Shown: positions 17,283-24,379 of the stretch, in pieces | Numbering within the stretch: position 1 is the stretch's first letter | Layout: each line of letters opens with the position of its first letter | Source of the DNA: WAPX01 sp964622075 | Lineage (GTDB): Archaea; Halobacteriota; Archaeoglobi; Archaeoglobales; Archaeoglobaceae | Assembly (NCBI GenBank): GCA_964622075.1 | Contig: CAZUMR010000003.1 | Location: 1-61,046, forward strand | DNA length: 61,046 bases | Direction of reading: 5' to 3' | Notes under the pieces: model-generated | The model's database searches: none | The model's input: the letters and a program-made list of their open reading frames with translations, nothing else | Told to the model about the DNA's origin: nothing | Translations under genes and position numbers: made by a program

Positions 17283-17611
17283 ACTTCCTCAGCCTCCTTA
17301 ACTTTCTCAACTATAACGAAGCTTTTCGTCTTGCTAATCGGTCTGCATTCGGCAATCAGCACTATATCCCCCGGTTTTGCGTTTATGCACTTTGGATTGT
17401 GAGCGTGCAGCTTGCTCCTCTTTTTGAGGTATCTCTCGTACTTGGGTACATAGCGGAGCATTTCCCTCTCTATCACGGCTGACCTCTCGTAAGTCTTTAC
17501 AACCTTACCCCTGAAAACCTGCCCCCTGACAGGCAGGTTCCCGTGGAAGGGGCAGTTCTTGTCGTCGCATTCTCTCTCAGGAGGTTTCACATCAAGACCT
17601 ATGTCCCTCAT
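17279..17611 (-). CDS. rps17: Small ribosomal subunit protein uS17
   Basis: 110 residues. CPFHGNLPVRGQVFRGKVVKTYERSAVIEREMLRYVPKYERYLKKRSKLHAHNPKC contains the OB-fold core and the archaeal N-terminal zinc-like Cys pair. The start at 17611 (MRDIGLD) has GGTGAT nearby; an ATG two codons upstream overlaps it. Confidence 0.93.
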   Translation of the reverse strand: MRDIGLDVKPPERECDDKNCPFHGNLPVRGQVFRGKVVKTYERSAVIEREMLRYVPKYERYLKKRSKLHAHNPKCINAKPGDIVLIAECRPISKTKSFVIVEKVKEAEEV

Positions 17612-17663
17612 CACCATCACCCTTAATGAAGTGATTTTTTAAACATAAATTCAGCACAAATTC

Positions 17664-17981
17664 TCAAACTTTAACACCCTTTGCCCTCTTTATGAGCATG
17701 ATCCCCTTCTTTATCCTCTCCTCCGGCCTGAAGGCAAGGAGGTCTCCCCTGACCCTCAGCAACCACTTCCTGTATTTAACCCTGAACACCCTGCCCCTCT
17801 TCTCAACTACCTTAATACCTCTGTCAGTCTCAATTCTGAACGTTTTCATCGTCTCATCCACGACCCGTCCCTTTATTCCGATTTCACATGGATTCGGACT
17901 TTCCACAACTTCCACCTCCAGACCAATCCACTCATCAGCAATTACGAGGGCAGGGGAGTCCTCCAGCTTCTTCAGATTCAT
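17664..17981 (-). CDS. rnp1: Ribonuclease P protein component 1 (Pop4/Rpp29)
   Basis: 105 residues with the Sm-like barrel of archaeal Rpp29 (IADEWIGLEVEVVESPNPCEIGIKGRVVDETMKTFRIETDRGIKVVEKRGRVFRVK). It takes part in tRNA 5' maturation together with the RNase P RNA. The ATG overlaps the rpl29 stop. Its presence between rpl29 and rps17 is normal for euryarchaeal superoperons. Confidence 0.95.
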   Translation of the reverse strand: MNLKKLEDSPALVIADEWIGLEVEVVESPNPCEIGIKGRVVDETMKTFRIETDRGIKVVEKRGRVFRVKYRKWLLRVRGDLLAFRPEERIKKGIMLIKRAKGVKV

Positions 17982-18175
17982 GCTCTATAGCCTTCTTCAG
18001 CCAGAGCGAGCTTAAGCCTCGCTATGTCCTTTCTTATTGCCTTCAGCTTTCCGGGATTTTCGAGTGCTCCACCGCTCCTTGAGAGAGTCCTGAGTTTGAG
18101 AAGTTCCATTTCGAGCTCCCTGAGTTTTTTAATTTTGTCTTCCCTGCTCATTTCCCTGATTTCCTTCATCTTCAT
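17978..18175 (-). CDS. rpl29: Large ribosomal subunit protein uL29
   Basis: 65 residues, two-helix protein (KEIREMSREDKIKKLRELEMELLKLRTLSRSGGALENPGKLKAIRKDIARL). The start at 18175 has AGGTGG upstream. A GTG at 18184 is within the ribosome-binding site. Four-base overlap with rnp1. Confidence 0.94.
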   Translation of the reverse strand: MKMKEIREMSREDKIKKLRELEMELLKLRTLSRSGGALENPGKLKAIRKDIARLKLALAEEGYRA

Positions 18176-18189
18176 ATAAACCACCTCTC

Positions 18190-18906
18190 TTAACTCTCGC
18201 CCTTCTCATCCGAGCTTTCAGACTCTCCAGACTCCTCAGGATTTGAAGCTGAAGCAGCTGATTCAGCACTGGATTCAGTCTCTGCCGTTTCGGCCTCAGA
18301 CGTTTCCTCAGGCTTAACATCCTTAACTTCAAACTCGTCTGGCAGAGTTACGTCCGGCGGGATTATTTTCACAGTAACTCCAAGAACTCCAAGTTTCTTT
18401 ATTGCTATGTCAAATCCGGTTCTAACCATACTGCAGGCAGGCTCTCCGGTGTGAACCATAGTTCCTGCCAGAAACTTCTCCGTCCTCGCCCTCTCACTCG
18501 TCAGCTTTCCACTGATTATTATCTCACATCCCTTTGCTCCTGCCTCCATTATTCTGTAGAGGAACCTGTACCCTGCTTTTCTGAAGTACCAACCTCTCTC
18601 AAGAGCTCTTGCAAGTAGAGAAGCCATTAGCTGAGCGTTAAACTCTGGTTTATCTATTTCCTCAACACCAACCTGTGGGTTCTCAATTCCAAACTCCTTG
18701 AGCCTCTCCGTGAGAGCCTTGATTCTCCTTCCACCCTTACCTATAACCAGCCCCGGTCTCTCCACGAATAGAGTAACCTGAGTTCCAAGAGGAGTTCTTG
18801 TTATATCAACTCCACCAAAGCCAGCATTCCTTATTTCCTTGTGCATCCATTCCTTAACTTTCATCTTCCTTACTCTGTCCTCCACAAACTTCCTTTCAAC
18901 AGCCAT
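18190..18906 (-). CDS. rps3: Small ribosomal subunit protein uS3, with an acidic C-terminal tail
   Basis: 238 residues with KH domain (VFERPGLVIGKGGRRIKALTERL has the GxxG loop) and the C-terminal uS3 domain. The last 40 or so residues (from about VKPEETSEAETAETESSAES) are rich in Ser and Glu and low in complexity. Archaeal uS3 proteins often have charged tails, but this one is noticeably long and acidic. GGAGGCG lies upstream of the ATG. Confidence 0.95.
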   Translation of the reverse strand: MAVERKFVEDRVRKMKVKEWMHKEIRNAGFGGVDITRTPLGTQVTLFVERPGLVIGKGGRRIKALTERLKEFGIENPQVGVEEIDKPEFNAQLMASLLARALERGWYFRKAGYRFLYRIMEAGAKGCEIIISGKLTSERARTEKFLAGTMVHTGEPACSMVRTGFDIAIKKLGVLGVTVKIIPPDVTLPDEFEVKDVKPEETSEAETAETESSAESAASASNPEESGESESSDEKGES

Positions 18907-18908
18907 GT

Positions 18909-19400
18909 TTACGCCTCCTTCCCGGTAACTTCGGTAACTTCAGCCACCTCAGCAACGAACTCAACGGTTGTGTAGATTTTGAACCTTGGAGTTGCCCTGC
19001 CGTAAGCTCTTGGCATGTACCTCTTGAGCTTCCTCCCCATTTTTGCCTGAGCGTGGGTTATGACTAGCTCATCCTTGTCCAGCCCCTTGTAGTCAGCGTT
19101 AGCCTCAAGGTTCTTCAGGACTTTCAGAATGTACCTTGCCGCCTTTTGAGGATACCTGCCAGCATACCAGCCCTCCAGACCTCTGCGGTGGGCTACCTTT
19201 TTCTTGTGTCTGCGGAATGGAACGGCTCTCTTCATTGCTATGACTTCCTCAAGGTACTTCTTTGCCTCCTCTATCTTCTTACCCTTCAGCTCCCTGCAGA
19301 TTTCCATGGCGTGCTTGAAACTGATGGGCATCTCGTATCCCATCGCCCTGACGGCCTTGTCCAGATTTTTGGGCGTGTAAGCGTACCTAACTTTAGCCAT
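18909..19400 (-). CDS. rpl22: Large ribosomal subunit protein uL22
   Basis: 163 residues. AMGYEMPISFKHAMEICRELKGKKIEEAKKYLEEVIAMKRAVPFRRHKKKVAHRRG is the archaeal core and GRATPRFKIYTTVEFVAEV the conserved hairpin end. The tail TEVTEVTGKEA includes a duplicated TEV from a short DNA repeat at about 18921-18941. GGGGTGAT lies 4 nt before the ATG. Confidence 0.95.
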   Translation of the reverse strand: MAKVRYAYTPKNLDKAVRAMGYEMPISFKHAMEICRELKGKKIEEAKKYLEEVIAMKRAVPFRRHKKKVAHRRGLEGWYAGRYPQKAARYILKVLKNLEANADYKGLDKDELVITHAQAKMGRKLKRYMPRAYGRATPRFKIYTTVEFVAEVAEVTEVTGKEA

Positions 19401-19434
19401 CCGATCACCCCGTCACAGCACCAATACCAAAGAA

Positions 19435-19836
19435 TTACTTCAGAGGCACGAACTTGCTGCTCCTCGTAGCTCCAACTCCCGGACCGGAGTGTTTCTCGAA
19501 TTTCCTTGTCAGAGCGAACTCTCCAAGCCTGTGACCGATCATTTCAGGCTTTATTTCGACTCTAACGAAGTCCTTGCCGTTGTGAACGAATATTGTCTTT
19601 CCAACCATTTCAGGCAGTATAACCATGTCCCTGCAGTGTGTTCTGACTGCATCCTTTTTCCTCAGTTTTCTGAGCAGTTTCTCTTCCTGCTCGGTAAACC
19701 CTCTCTTTATTTTCCTCCTCTCTCTCGCCGGCAAAAGCTCTGCTATCTGCTCAAGGCTCATCTGCCTGAGCTCCTCTATCGAGTATCCTCTATACTTGAA
19801 TTCCTTCGGCCTTACGACCTTACTCTTGAGCGCCAT
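19435..19836 (-). CDS. rps19: Small ribosomal subunit protein uS19
   Basis: 133 residues. KEFKYRGYSIEELRQMSLEQIAELLPARERRKIKRGFTEQEEKLLRKLRK is the archaeal N-terminal extension and VHNGKDFVRVEIKPEMIGHRLGEFALTRKFEKHSGPGVGATRSSKFVPLK the conserved core. GGAGGTTAGG precedes the ATG. Confidence 0.95.
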   Translation of the reverse strand: MALKSKVVRPKEFKYRGYSIEELRQMSLEQIAELLPARERRKIKRGFTEQEEKLLRKLRKKDAVRTHCRDMVILPEMVGKTIFVHNGKDFVRVEIKPEMIGHRLGEFALTRKFEKHSGPGVGATRSSKFVPLK

Positions 19837-19875
19837 TATCCTAACCTCCCAAAGTTAACAAAACAATCTTTATCT

Positions 19876-20589
19876 TTACCTCCTGACACCTGTTCTCCTC
19901 GCAGCTATGCTACCAACCTTTCTGCCCGGCGGAGCGTTTCTGCTAACGGTCTTCGGCTTTCCGACGTGCTGGTGTTTACCACCACCAAACGGGTGGTCAA
20001 CTGCATTCATTGCAACACCTCTAACCCTCGGCCACTTCGCAGCCTTGCTCTTCATCTTGTAGTACTTCTTTCCAGCCTTAACGAATGGCTTGTCAGTTCT
20101 CCCACCTCCGGCAACTATACCGATCATCGCCCTGCACTTGGGATCGAACCACTTTAGCTGCCCGGAGGGCATCTGAACAAGTACCCTGTCCTCTTCGTGA
20201 GAGACCACAAGGGCAAACGTGCCACTCGCTCTCGCAAACTTCCCGCCATCTCCCGGCTGTGCCTCCACATTGCAGACGGGAGTACCTTCGGGTATGTTCC
20301 TCAACAGCGTTATGTTGCCTGGTTTAAGCTCAACGCCATCCCCGGCCTCCACGATGTCTCCAGTGCCCATACCTTCGGTAGCTATTATGTACTCCTCCTT
20401 TCCGTCGGGCAGTTTTACAAGAGCTATCGGGGCGTTTCTGGCTGGATCGTGCTCTATGGCAATTACCTCCGCCCTTACAACCTCATCTCTAAAAGGTATG
20501 TGCTTAAGATCAGCCTTATACTTGTGAGACGGAGCCGTATATGTGGGAGTTCCTCTCCCCCTGTTCTGGGAAATTATACGCTTACCCAT
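19876..20589 (-). CDS. rpl2: Large ribosomal subunit protein uL2
   Basis: 237 residues. Peptidyl-transferase-centre protein; the conserved VRGVAMNAVDHPFGGGKHQHVGKPKTVSRNAPPGRKVG with the functionally important His is present. The N-terminus is GKRIISQNRGRGTPTYTAPSHKY as in other archaea. GGGTGG precedes the ATG. Confidence 0.96.
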   Translation of the reverse strand: MGKRIISQNRGRGTPTYTAPSHKYKADLKHIPFRDEVVRAEVIAIEHDPARNAPIALVKLPDGKEEYIIATEGMGTGDIVEAGDGVELKPGNITLLRNIPEGTPVCNVEAQPGDGGKFARASGTFALVVSHEEDRVLVQMPSGQLKWFDPKCRAMIGIVAGGGRTDKPFVKAGKKYYKMKSKAAKWPRVRGVAMNAVDHPFGGGKHQHVGKPKTVSRNAPPGRKVGSIAARRTGVRR

Positions 20590-20601
20590 TTACACCACCC
20601 C

Positions 20602-20847
20602 TCAGAATACTCCGAGCCTCGAAAGCACTTCCTCAGCCGAGTAATCCGGCTTAAGCTTGATGTACGCTTTCTTCTCACCCTTTGGAGTTATCAGCGTGTT
20701 TACCTTCTCAACTTCAACGTTGAACAGTCTCTCTATCTCCTTCTTTATGTCGGGCTTCCTCGCCCTTATGTCAACTATCGCTGTGAGTATGTTCTTTTCG
20801 AGCTCTGCAGTGCTCTTCTCAGTAACGAGGAAGCACTTTATCAGCAT
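20602..20847 (-). CDS. rpl23: Large ribosomal subunit protein uL23
   Basis: 81 residues. CFLVTEKSTAELEKNILTAIVDIRARKPDIKKEIERLFNVEVEKVNTLITPKGEKKAYIKLKPDYSAEEVLSRLGVF covers the full family. This protein lies at the tunnel exit where signal recognition particle docks. The ATG at 20847 overlaps the end of rpl4 by a few bases and has GGGGTGG upstream. Confidence 0.95.
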   Translation of the reverse strand: MLIKCFLVTEKSTAELEKNILTAIVDIRARKPDIKKEIERLFNVEVEKVNTLITPKGEKKAYIKLKPDYSAEEVLSRLGVF

Positions 20848-21599
20848 AACCACCCCTCCAAAACGTTGAGAGCTGATTTCGTCCAGACAGTAAGCCTTCC
20901 AGCGTGAGTTCCGGGAGCAAGAAGTTCGACATTCAGATCTTTGGCGAGAACAACATCGACTCCCGGCAGATTTCTTGCTGCGTTCATTACTGGCGAGAGT
21001 TCTCCAACAACTATGAGCACGCTCTTCTTGGACTTGTACCTCCTTCCTCTCATCTTGCCCTTTCCAGCTCTGTATCTCCTGCTATTAGCAGCCCTCTCCA
21101 CATCAGCGTAAACGCCTATGGCTTTGAGAGCAGATACAACGTCCTTCGTCTTTGAAACTTTCTCAAAGTCGTCAACAAGGACTTTGGGCAGTTCTCCTTC
21201 AAATACGTGGTTTCTCGCCCTGACTATCTCTGGATTTGCGGTAGCAGCTATTGCGGAGCGAAGAGCCTTTCTCATCTCCTTCCTGTTTATTTTTTCATCC
21301 CACTTCTTCTGAGGTTTTGGCGGGTGGCACCTCCTGCCCTTAACGGCCTGAGGTACTTTAGCAGCCCTGTTTCCAGTCTTAAGTCTCGGAACTCTTGCAT
21401 AACCGTGTCCCGGTCCCCAGTTCTCAGCAGCGTAATCTATGCCTGCAAGAGGGTTTGTTCCGTAAGGCTGCCTCCTGTGGCTCTGAATTGCGTGAACGGC
21501 TTTCCTTATTATGTCCGGTCTGAAGGGCTCTTCGAATACTGAAGGGAGTTCTATTTCCTCAACAACATCTCCAGTTAGAGAGAGTACTTTCGCTTTCAT
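20841..21599 (-). CDS. rpl4: Large ribosomal subunit protein uL4
   Basis: 252 residues. NPLAGIDYAAENWGPGHGYARVPRLKTGNRAAKVPQAVKGRRCHPPKPQKKWDEKINRKEM is the archaeal extended tunnel loop. Two ATGs occur two codons apart (21605 and 21599). The second has GGGGAG 6 nt upstream and is preferred, while the first overlaps the rpl3 stop. Confidence 0.94.
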   Translation of the reverse strand: MKAKVLSLTGDVVEEIELPSVFEEPFRPDIIRKAVHAIQSHRRQPYGTNPLAGIDYAAENWGPGHGYARVPRLKTGNRAAKVPQAVKGRRCHPPKPQKKWDEKINRKEMRKALRSAIAATANPEIVRARNHVFEGELPKVLVDDFEKVSKTKDVVSALKAIGVYADVERAANSRRYRAGKGKMRGRRYKSKKSVLIVVGELSPVMNAARNLPGVDVVLAKDLNVELLAPGTHAGRLTVWTKSALNVLEGWLC

Positions 21600-21601
21600 C
21601 T

Positions 21602-22591
21602 TCATCTCCCCTGCTTAGACGTTGTACTTACATAAATCAGGTTTACACCATCATACTGAGCCTTGGGCGGCCTTATAGCGTCCCTAACCCTGACGAGCCT
21701 CTTAACGCAACCGGGCACACTTCCAGCAATCAGCATGTAGTTGCTTCTAACGACACCGTAGTGCGGGAATCCTCCGTTTGGCGTAATTTCCTCCCCATTC
21801 TCGCCTATCTTTATTATTCTCTTGTTGTACTCTGTTCTCTGGTGGAACCCCATCTGACCGGCCTGTGGAACTGTCCACCTTACGTGGTGAGGATTCCACG
21901 GCCCGAGGCATCCAACTCTGCGGTGCTTGCTGCTCCTCGCGTGCTTTGCATCAAGAGTTATGACTCCCCACCTCTTAACCGGACCCTGAAAGCCCTTACC
22001 CTTGGTTATCGAGAGAACGTCAACTATTGCCCCCTCACTGTAAACTTCTCCAACCTTGATTTCTCCTCCAAGCTTGGATATTGCGTAGTCCAGTGCTTCC
22101 TCAACATTCCCGCCAACCTTGTGCTCCATAACGTCTGGAACCTTCTTCGGAACGCCGGTTATCAGGTAGGGCTGGGTGTACGTGATTACTCTGACCTCTG
22201 CTATGCCGTCAATCTCCTTGAGCTTCTCAGCATCCCCGCTCTTCTTCGGTAGCTGGAGTCTCCTTGAGAGCTGAGGGTCGAGATTGTCGCTCCAGACTTC
22301 CCCGGCTATTTCAAGGCCGTAAGTAGTCTTCCTGTAAACTCTTACACCAGCCACTTTCATCGGCGGCGTTTCGAGAACAGTCACGGGAATTACTATCTCC
22401 TCTCCATACGTCGGAGAGTTCTTCTTATCGTCCACAATCACCACATGCGTCATGCCAGCCTTATAGCCGGCAAAGCCGAGTAACCTTGTCTCACTGCAAT
22501 CGGGCCAAGCCCTTATCCTTGGAACTATCCTGCTGGCTCTCTTTCTCGGGCTGTATGCAAGGGAACCTCTTCTCGGCCTGTGTTCCTTCAT
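21602..22591 (-). CDS. rpl3: Large ribosomal subunit protein uL3
   Basis: 329 residues, archaeal length. RRGSLAYSPRKRASRIVPRIRAWP and VDVLSITKGKGFQGPVKRWGV are hallmarks, as is HARSSKHRRVGCLGPWNPHHVRWTVPQAGQMGFHQRTEYNKRI. It is the first ribosomal gene of the cluster. The ATG at 22591 follows GGTGGTAGGTA, and that ribosome-binding site is part of a possible hairpin (see the entry at 22599-22611). Confidence 0.96.
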   Translation of the reverse strand: MKEHRPRRGSLAYSPRKRASRIVPRIRAWPDCSETRLLGFAGYKAGMTHVVIVDDKKNSPTYGEEIVIPVTVLETPPMKVAGVRVYRKTTYGLEIAGEVWSDNLDPQLSRRLQLPKKSGDAEKLKEIDGIAEVRVITYTQPYLITGVPKKVPDVMEHKVGGNVEEALDYAISKLGGEIKVGEVYSEGAIVDVLSITKGKGFQGPVKRWGVITLDAKHARSSKHRRVGCLGPWNPHHVRWTVPQAGQMGFHQRTEYNKRIIKIGENGEEITPNGGFPHYGVVRSNYMLIAGSVPGCVKRLVRVRDAIRPPKAQYDGVNLIYVSTTSKQGR

Positions 22592-22598
22592 TACCTAC

Positions 22599-22611
22599 CA
22601 CCTTTCAGGTG
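22599..22611 (-). promoter_or_regulatory. Hairpin covering the rpl3 ribosome-binding site
   Basis: On the minus strand the sequence CACCTGAAAGGTG forms a 5-bp stem with a 3-nt loop. Its 3' arm contains the GGTGG ribosome-binding site of rpl3, 6 nt before the ATG. If folded it would hide this site. Autoregulation of ribosomal operons through leader structures is well known. Here it is inference from the sequence alone. Confidence 0.4.
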
Positions 22612-22630
22612 TTACTTGATTAGCGTAATA

Positions 22631-22752
22631 CGGGTCTTCAGACCCTTCAAACCATTCTCCATCGGCATTTCAACTCGATTGGCAATTCAATTCCGGTTAC
22701 TTCAATTCCGGTTACCAAATTCACCGGTTACACCGGTTACCAAATTCAGCAT
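22631..22752 (-). repeat. Repeat-rich leader/spacer between the SPOUT gene and rpl3
   Basis: This spacer contains a 14-bp inverted repeat GGGTCTTCAGACCC (22631-22644). A cluster of short direct repeats follows at about 22686-22752, built from CAATTCCGGTTAC, CACCGGTTAC and GGTTACCAAATTCA units present two times each. No ORF fits. The region could be the 3' untranslated part of the methyltransferase message or the rpl3 leader. Confidence 0.6.
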
Positions 22753-22758
22753 CCCGGC

Positions 22759-23586
22759 TCACAGAACCTCCCGCACGAAGTTGTAGATGGATAGAGTTGC
22801 GAGCAAAGCCTCCTCAAGCCTTACAGTCTCAGTCCCCTGAGATGGGACGAAGTTCCAGACCCTGCTCGTTTCCAGCCTTACACCGGCTCTCTTCGCTATT
22901 TCCTGAACTCCCTCTTTCGGGTTTCCAAAGACGAACACTGGATTTTTCAGCTCTTTTAGCTCACCTGCAGATGGATAAGCTCCTCTGCGGGAGGTCACCA
23001 CCACTTCTCCGGAGCTGAGGACTTCACTCAGCTCCTTCACTTCCACGCCGTAACCCCAGTACTCCTGAGGTTCAGCAAGCTCTACCACCAACGGACTCTT
23101 CGAACAGACCCTGACGGTTACGCGGGCACCCCTCTTCAACTTTTTCTGGGAGTTTCTGGAATTACCTTCGGAGCTCCTTCCAGAGCTCGAAGATTTCTTC
23201 AACCTGAGGAGTGCCAGGGCTTTAAGGCCAATATCAACCCAGCACGTACCGTCAGGACCAACGCGTCGTATGACTCCCTCCCTTACATCACCTGTTTTTA
23301 AAGTTTTTGGCTTATGGGAGGGGATTTTCAGAGGTGGCATAACGCCAGCAAATCTGAGGGATGGCTTCAGTGGAAATAGCTGTTTTCTTAGGTACTGTGG
23401 AGTTGCTGCGTACTCAAGGAGATCCCTGATGTACTTGCTTTCATCAAGGAGAGGATCCCTGTATATTATTATTCTGTCTGCTCTGAAGATTGCTGCGGCC
23501 CTCGCAATTTGACCTACCTTGTAGGCCTTGATCTTATCGTCGTTTTCGTTTATCAGTGCTGATGATGGGATTGCTATCGAAAGCAT
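22759..23586 (-). CDS. Putative SPOUT-class RNA methyltransferase (COG2106-like)
   Basis: 275 residues from the ATG at 23586 (MLSIAIPSSALINENDDKIKAY). The N-terminal part with GQIARAAAIFRADRIIIYRDP and RKQLFPLKPSLRFAGVMPPLKIPSHKP fits the archaeal family related to yeast/human C9orf114-type SPOUT enzymes. A middle insertion resembling an OB or TRAM domain (LKTGDVREGVIRRVGPDGTCWVDIGLKALALL) is followed by the C-terminal knot (PVFVFGNPKEGVQEIAKRAG...WNFVPSQGTETVRLEEALLATLSI). It sits upstream of rpl3, as commonly seen in Archaea. The linker SSSSGRSSEGNSRNS is low complexity. A TATA-like AAAAACTAAAAACC lies 18-31 bp before the chosen ATG, supporting a leaderless start; the longer frame to 23622 is less likely. 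Confidence 0.85.
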   Translation of the reverse strand: MLSIAIPSSALINENDDKIKAYKVGQIARAAAIFRADRIIIYRDPLLDESKYIRDLLEYAATPQYLRKQLFPLKPSLRFAGVMPPLKIPSHKPKTLKTGDVREGVIRRVGPDGTCWVDIGLKALALLRLKKSSSSGRSSEGNSRNSQKKLKRGARVTVRVCSKSPLVVELAEPQEYWGYGVEVKELSEVLSSGEVVVTSRRGAYPSAGELKELKNPVFVFGNPKEGVQEIAKRAGVRLETSRVWNFVPSQGTETVRLEEALLATLSIYNFVREVL

Positions 23587-23725
23587 AAATGCGAGTTTGC
23601 TGAAGGTTTTTAGTTTTTGCAATTCCGGCCAGTTCGGTTTTGTAAAGAGTTCAGAATAAAGAGTTTAGGCAAGGCGTAAAAAATTGGTGTAAAAAATTAT
23701 AAAACAGCAGATAACAGCAGAAACC

Positions 23726-24370
23726 ATGCCCAAAAATAGTCCAGATATCACTGAACCTGATATTATTGAAATGATAATTACCAGTCTGAAAAGTATGGAT
23801 CGCAGATTTACAGATCTTTCAAAACTCAGATTTAATGAGTTATCAGACGAGCTCAAAGAAAAACTGCTCGAGCAGAAAATACAGGAAAGGCCGTTTGCCT
23901 ATGAATTTTACCATCAGATTAGAAAATACTGGGATACAAAAAATACAGGAGATCTGGTAATCCAAGCAGAGGTTAATAAAGGCTATCAGAGAATCAGAAA
24001 TTTGAACAGAATTCCAGATTTCATAATACATACACCAAATACAAACAATAACATCGCTGTACTTGAGTTCAAAGTTGTCAGGGACGAAAACAGTACTCTG
24101 GAAAGTATTAAAAGAGACTTTGAAAAACTTGTAGATTTTTATGTAATATTAAATTATAAACACCTAGTTGAAGTACTGATAGGTAATTCAGAAGAGCTGG
24201 AAAAAATTATGAATAAAATTGAAGAGCTAAGCGAAGTTGAAGTCGTAAATGAAAATAAGGGTGAAAAAGACTTTCCTCAAATTACTACCATATTCTTTAG
24301 TATAGATAAGTGGAATATTATTAAAATTGTACATTATAAATACAATAGGAAATACAATCTGCCTAGCTAG
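23726..24370 (+). CDS. Unknown protein with PD-(D/E)XK-like motif
   Basis: A 214-residue protein that I do not recognise. Residues about 90-115 read RIPDFIIHTPNTNNNIAVLEFKVV, which matches the P-D ... L-E-F-K core of PD-(D/E)XK nucleases, with a preceding helix/strand containing Glu (QAEVNKGYQRI). The gene is clearly richer in A+T than its neighbours and has a Lys/Glu/Asn/Ile-rich composition, suggesting recent transfer. TATA-like AATTATAAAAC about 25 bp upstream of the ATG suggests its own leaderless promoter, divergent from the SPOUT gene. It is convergent with hdrA. A restriction or defence role is possible but not shown; no methyltransferase or other partner lies next to it. Confidence 0.65.
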   Translation: MPKNSPDITEPDIIEMIITSLKSMDRRFTDLSKLRFNELSDELKEKLLEQKIQERPFAYEFYHQIRKYWDTKNTGDLVIQAEVNKGYQRIRNLNRIPDFIIHTPNTNNNIAVLEFKVVRDENSTLESIKRDFEKLVDFYVILNYKHLVEVLIGNSEELEKIMNKIEELSEVEVVNENKGEKDFPQITTIFFSIDKWNIIKIVHYKYNRKYNLPS

Positions 24371-24379
24371 CAAAAAAGT

